Of a stretch of 64,000 nucleotides of DNA, positions 60,774 to 64,000 are shown piece by piece. Under the pieces are notes generated by a model. That model was not told the DNA's origin. It worked only from the letters and a program-made list of their open reading frames with translations, and searched no databases. The number at the start of each line of letters is the position of its first letter. Positions within the stretch are counted from its first letter, which is position 1. Source of the DNA: Sinomonas notoginsengisoli (lineage in GTDB: Bacteria > Actinomycetota > Actinomycetes > Actinomycetales > Micrococcaceae); NCBI RefSeq assembly GCF_021554725.1, contig NZ_JAIZDP010000002.1:62001-126000 (forward strand), read 5' to 3'. Made by a program: the position numbers and the translations under genes.

Positions 60774-62272
60774 CAGTTGGCCTCAGGTTTCAGAAGGGGG
60801 AACAGGATCGTTTCACGGATGCCGGTCTGGGTGAACAGCATGACCAGACGGTCGATGCCGAGGCCGATTCCGCCCATGGGTGGGGCTCCGTATTCGAGGG
60901 CGCGGAGGAAGTCCTCGTCGAGGGCCATGGCCTCGTCATCGCCCTCGGCAGCCAGACGCGACTGCTCGGTCAGCCGGTCGCGCTGGATGACGGGGTCGAT
61001 GAGCTCGGAGAATGCGGTGCCGCGCTCCATGCCGCCGATGATGAGGTCCCACGCCTCGATGAGCCGCGGGTCCTCACGGTGCGGGCGCGCCAGCGGCTGG
61101 GCCGAGGGCGGATAGTCGTAGACGAACGTCGGGTTCAGGAGCGTGGGCTCGACGATCTCGCCGAACAGCTCGATCACTGCCTTCTCCTGGGTCCAGAGCG
61201 GATCCGTGGTCGCGCCGTGCGCGTCGCCGATCTCGAGGAGCCGCTCGAGCGGGGTGTCCGGCGTGATTTCCTCCCCCACGGCCTCGGACAGGCCCGGGTA
61301 GACGCCAAGCCACGTCCACTCGCCGTCGAGGTCGATCGTGCCCTCCGGCGTCTCGATCTGGCGCGTGCCGACCACGTCCGCGACATTGAGGATGATCTCC
61401 TTCATGCGGTCCGCCATGGTGAATTGGTCCGCGTACGCCTCATAGCACTCCAGAGTGGTGAACTCGGGGCTGTGGGTCGAGTCGACGCCCTCATTGCGGA
61501 ACACGCGGCCGATCTCGTAGACGCGCTCGATGCCGCCGACCACCGCGCGCTTCAGGTACAGCTCTGTGGCGATGCGAAGTGTCATCTTCTGGTCGAACGC
61601 GTTGAGGTGCGTCTCGAACGGGCGGGCCGTCGCGCCGCCGTGGATGAGGTTGAGCATGGGGGTCTCGACCTCGACATAGCCGTGGGAGTCGAGCGTGTCC
61701 CGGACGCTCCTGGTGATCCTGGAGCGCGTGTACACCATCTGGCGGGCCTCTTCGCGGACCATGAGGTCCACGTAGCGCTGCCGCACACGCGTCTCCTCGT
61801 TGAGGCTGGCGTGCAGCGTGGGCATGGGGCGCAGGGCCTTGGAGGCCATCTGCCACTCGTCCGCCATGACGGAGAGCTCGCCCCGGCGGGACGAGATCAC
61901 CTCGCCCGAGACGAAGACGTGGTCGCCGAGGTCGACGAGCGCCTTCCAGTCCGCAAGGCGCTGCTCGCCGACGTTGGCCAAGCTCAGCATGGCCTGGAGG
62001 CGCGTGCCGTCGCCCTCCTGGAGGGTCGCGAAGCAGAGCTTGCCCGTGTTCCGGATGAACACGACGCGACCGACGACGCCGACCTTCTCTCCGGTGGCCG
62101 CGTCCGGCTCTAGCTCGGGGTACTTCGCCCGGACCTCCGCCAGCGAGTGCGTGCGCGGGAGCGTGACCGGGTACGGCGCCTCGCCGTTCGCCAGCAGCTT
62201 CTCCCGCTTGTCGCGGCGAATGTGCATCTGTTCGCTGGCATCGGCGGGCTCCGTGTTGTTCTCTGCGGTCAC
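60773..62272 (-). CDS. lysS: Lysyl-tRNA synthetase, class II
   Basis: About 499 residues. The OB-fold anticodon domain (VGVVGRVVFIRNTGKLCFATLQ) precedes the class II core: motif 1 around GYVEVETPMLNLIHGG, motif 2 RVYEIGRVFRNEG...HSPEFTTLE, motif 3 GGIGLGIDRLVMLF. It charges tRNA-Lys. The longest frame starts at a TTG (62281), but TAGAAT (62286-62281) looks like a -10 box overlapping that TTG; the GTG at 62272, eight bases downstream, fits leaderless initiation better. Confidence 0.95.
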   Translation of the reverse strand: MTAENNTEPADASEQMHIRRDKREKLLANGEAPYPVTLPRTHSLAEVRAKYPELEPDAATGEKVGVVGRVVFIRNTGKLCFATLQEGDGTRLQAMLSLANVGEQRLADWKALVDLGDHVFVSGEVISSRRGELSVMADEWQMASKALRPMPTLHASLNEETRVRQRYVDLMVREEARQMVYTRSRITRSVRDTLDSHGYVEVETPMLNLIHGGATARPFETHLNAFDQKMTLRIATELYLKRAVVGGIERVYEIGRVFRNEGVDSTHSPEFTTLECYEAYADQFTMADRMKEIILNVADVVGTRQIETPEGTIDLDGEWTWLGVYPGLSEAVGEEITPDTPLERLLEIGDAHGATTDPLWTQEKAVIELFGEIVEPTLLNPTFVYDYPPSAQPLARPHREDPRLIEAWDLIIGGMERGTAFSELIDPVIQRDRLTEQSRLAAEGDDEAMALDEDFLRALEYGAPPMGGIGLGIDRLVMLFTQTGIRETILFPLLKPEAN

Positions 62273-62337
62273 AGCATTCAATTCTAAGCCAGCCGCCGGT
62301 GAGGGTTCTGCCCTGCCATTGCCGCTAGGCTCGGTGC

Positions 62338-63186
62338 ATGGCCGCCCTGCAGCTCGCTTCCTCGACAGTGTCCACCAAGGACGGAGCCACTCTGGAGCTC
62401 TTCACCGCCCCGGAGGGGTCGATGACCGCCCGAGGAGGGGTCGTCGTCGTGCACGGCTCGATGGTGACCGCCGATCTGTACAAGGAGTTCGCGCTTCGGC
62501 TCGCCGAGGCTCTGCAAGCTCCCGTGCACGTGTACAACCGCCGTGGGCGCGGGGCGTCGTCGCCGCAGCCGGAGGACTACTCGCTCGCGACCGAGATCTC
62601 TGACCTTGCCTCGGTCCTCGCGCACACCGGCAGCGACTCCGTGTTCGGCCACAACTACGGCGGCTGCATCGCACTGCACGCTGGCCGGGAGCTAGAGATC
62701 GGCCAGCTCGCGGTGTACGACCCGATCATCTCGTTCGAGGGCAGCATCAAGGCCGAATGGCTCCCTGAGTTCGAGGAGGCCGTCGCGTCCAAGGACGAGG
62801 AGAAGGCGCTCGCCGTGCTCCTGCGCGGGCTCCAGACCGCCGGGCCCATCGCAAAGCTGCCGCTGCCCGTGCTCACGGTCCTGAACCGGATCGGCAGTCG
62901 CATGCCCGTCGGCAAGGTGCTCTCGCGGCTCCTCCCGACCGGGCCGGCGGAGATCCGGGCCGTGGTCGCCGCCGACGCCGAGGCCAAGGGCTTCGACGAG
63001 CTGCCCCTCGAGACGCTCATCCTCGCTGGCGAGGCGAGCCCAGAGTACTTCGCGGAAGCCGCCCGGAAGCTCGACGGCGTGCTGCCCGCCTCCGACTTCG
63101 ACGTCCTGCCCAAACTCGCGCACGATGCGCCTACCCGGCCCGCCAAGGCCCTCATCGACCGGCTTGCACAGTTCTTCTCGAGCTGA
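62338..63186 (+). CDS. Alpha/beta hydrolase-fold protein with Asn in place of the nucleophile
   Basis: A 282-residue protein with the alpha/beta hydrolase layout: GVVVVHGSMVTADLY (oxyanion strand), VYNRRGRGASSP, and the elbow VFGHNYGGCIALHAG. The elbow should read G-x-S-x-G; the codon for residue 106 is AAC (62653-62655), Asn. The late His is present in LAHDAPTRP. It is probably non-hydrolytic or uses other chemistry. TAGGCT lies six bases before the ATG without a ribosome site, so it is probably leaderless. It is divergent from lysS. Confidence 0.85.
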   Translation: MAALQLASSTVSTKDGATLELFTAPEGSMTARGGVVVVHGSMVTADLYKEFALRLAEALQAPVHVYNRRGRGASSPQPEDYSLATEISDLASVLAHTGSDSVFGHNYGGCIALHAGRELEIGQLAVYDPIISFEGSIKAEWLPEFEEAVASKDEEKALAVLLRGLQTAGPIAKLPLPVLTVLNRIGSRMPVGKVLSRLLPTGPAEIRAVVAADAEAKGFDELPLETLILAGEASPEYFAEAARKLDGVLPASDFDVLPKLAHDAPTRPAKALIDRLAQFFSS

Positions 63187-63210
63187 CGCTTCGCGCAAGG
63201 CCGCGGTGAG

Positions 63211-64000
63211 TCAGCGGGCGCGCAGCGGCATATTGTCAATCAGCCGCACCGGCCCCACCCTGGCCGCGACGATTGCGAGGGCCTCGCCCGTGAACGGGGT
63301 CTCCTTGCAGTTGAACGCCAGCGGCTCGAGGGTGTCGTTGTCCACGACGTCCAGGTAGTCGAGCTCCACGAGATGCTGGGACCGAATGAGGTCTTCTGCG
63401 TCCTCTGGATTGAGGGGCTCGTGTGCCCAGGCCCGGGCCTCGAGGAGCCGCAGCGCCCGCGAGAGGACCAGCGCGGCGTCGCGCTCCGTCGCGGAGAGGA
63501 ACCGGTTGCGGCTCGAGAGGGCGAGCCCGTCGGGGTCGCGCACGATCGGCACGGCCACCACCTCGACGGGGAAGTCGAGGTCCTTTACCATCCGGCGCAC
63601 CACCGCGACCTGCTGGGCGTCCTTCTGGCCGAAGTAGGCGCGGTAGGCGACCCGCGCGCCGTCGAACCCTCCCGGCATCGCCAGATGCAGCAGCTTCGAG
63701 ACCACGGTGCATACGCCATCGAAATGCCCGGGCCGAGAGGCACCCTCCCACTTCGACGCGAGCGGGCCAGCACTCACGCGCACTTCCGGCTCGCCCCCCG
63801 GGTACATCTCCCCCGCTGAAGGTGCGAACACGAGGTCGACGCCGGCCTCCTCCAGCAGCGCCGTGTCCGCCTCAAGCGTGCGCGGGTAGCGTTCGAGGTC
63901 CGTGGCGTCGCCGAACTGGAGCGGGTTGACGAACACGCTCGCGACCACCACGTCGTTGGCCGCCACTGCAGCCTCGGCGAGGGCGCGGTGTCCGGTGTGC
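63211..64000 (-). CDS. panC: Pantothenate synthetase PanC (N-terminus outside window)
   Basis: The last 260 or so residues of PanC; the frame stays open to the window edge. [30 protein letters not shown] is the ATP-binding start region, followed by [33 protein letters not shown], and ALSSRNRFL (KMSKS-like loop). It joins pantoate and beta-alanine in coenzyme A synthesis. It lies tail to tail with the hydrolase-fold gene, 24 bases apart. Confidence 0.95.
   Translation of the reverse strand, partial: HTGHRALAEAAVAANDVVVASVFVNPLQFGDATDLERYPRTLEADTALLEEAGVDLVFAPSAGEMYPGGEPEVRVSAGPLASKWEGASRPGHFDGVCTVVSKLLHLAMPGGFDGARVAYRAYFGQKDAQQVAVVRRMVKDLDFPVEVVAVPIVRDPDGLALSSRNRFLSATERDAALVLSRALRLLEARAWAHEPLNPEDAEDLIRSQHLVELDYLDVVDNDTLEPLAFNCKETPFTGEALAIVAARVGPVRLIDNMPLRAR

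Overview
The window is high-GC actinobacterial DNA. Gene content and order (disA, radA, mutY, clpC, lsr2, lysS, panC, pstSCAB, argA of the short actinobacterial type) and frequent leaderless-type starts point to Micrococcaceae, close to Arthrobacter or Sinomonas. This assignment is inferred from gene content; no marker RNA gene is present to confirm it.

Region 1 (1-22104, minus strand) is one uninterrupted reading frame. I read it codon by codon on the reverse strand. It starts at an ATG at 22104, has an in-frame stop just upstream of the start, and shows no stop codon down to base 1. That is at least 7,368 codons, and the gene leaves the window. It encodes a secreted giant protein: signal peptide, a small zinc-metallopeptidase-like domain with HEFGHVLGLGD, a Pro/Ala linker, then thousands of residues of Ala/Gly/Thr/Ser/Val-rich beta-type repeats. 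These include six long repeats of about 400 residues, two chitin-binding-like (CBM5/12) modules and several aromatic-rich insert modules. A good promoter and a 200-base leader with hairpins precede it. Long plus-strand frames in this region are shadows.

Region 2 (22471-28135) holds housekeeping and small genes: an SDR oxidoreductase, an exported small protein, a PrmC-like methyltransferase, dodecin, tRNA-Lys, a conserved actinobacterial protein, a multi-hairpin inverted repeat, and a DUF47/Pit low-affinity phosphate pair. Region 3 (28148-32295, minus) is pstSCAB, with a PHO-box-like direct repeat upstream of pstS; it converges on Pit.

Region 4 (32533-39667): FUSC-type membrane protein, RadA, DisA, a membrane-anchored protein, MutY, a lipoprotein and ArgA. 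Region 5 (39781-44343) is an insertion hot spot. It has four 14-bp tandem repeats, an orphan IS end, an alpha/beta hydrolase, an IS1595-type element with terminal inverted repeats and an 8-bp target duplication, and a DUF222/HNH endonuclease gene. Inside the IS both the transposase and an opposite-strand lipoprotein gene are frameshifted.

Region 6 (44405-57189): an S9 peptidase, then dhaKLM (dihydroxyacetone kinase fed by the PTS) divergent from a ROK regulator. Downstream lies a six-gene operon: binding protein, two permeases, ATPase, a glycerophosphodiesterase-inositol monophosphatase fusion and a conserved beta-rich protein. Together these suggest uptake and breakdown of a glycerophosphodiester, possibly glycerophosphoinositol, with triose or glycerol disposal next door (inference). 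Region 7 (57282-64000): clpC, lsr2, lysS with an overlapping 48-residue membrane protein, an alpha/beta hydrolase-fold protein lacking its nucleophile, and the 3' part of panC.
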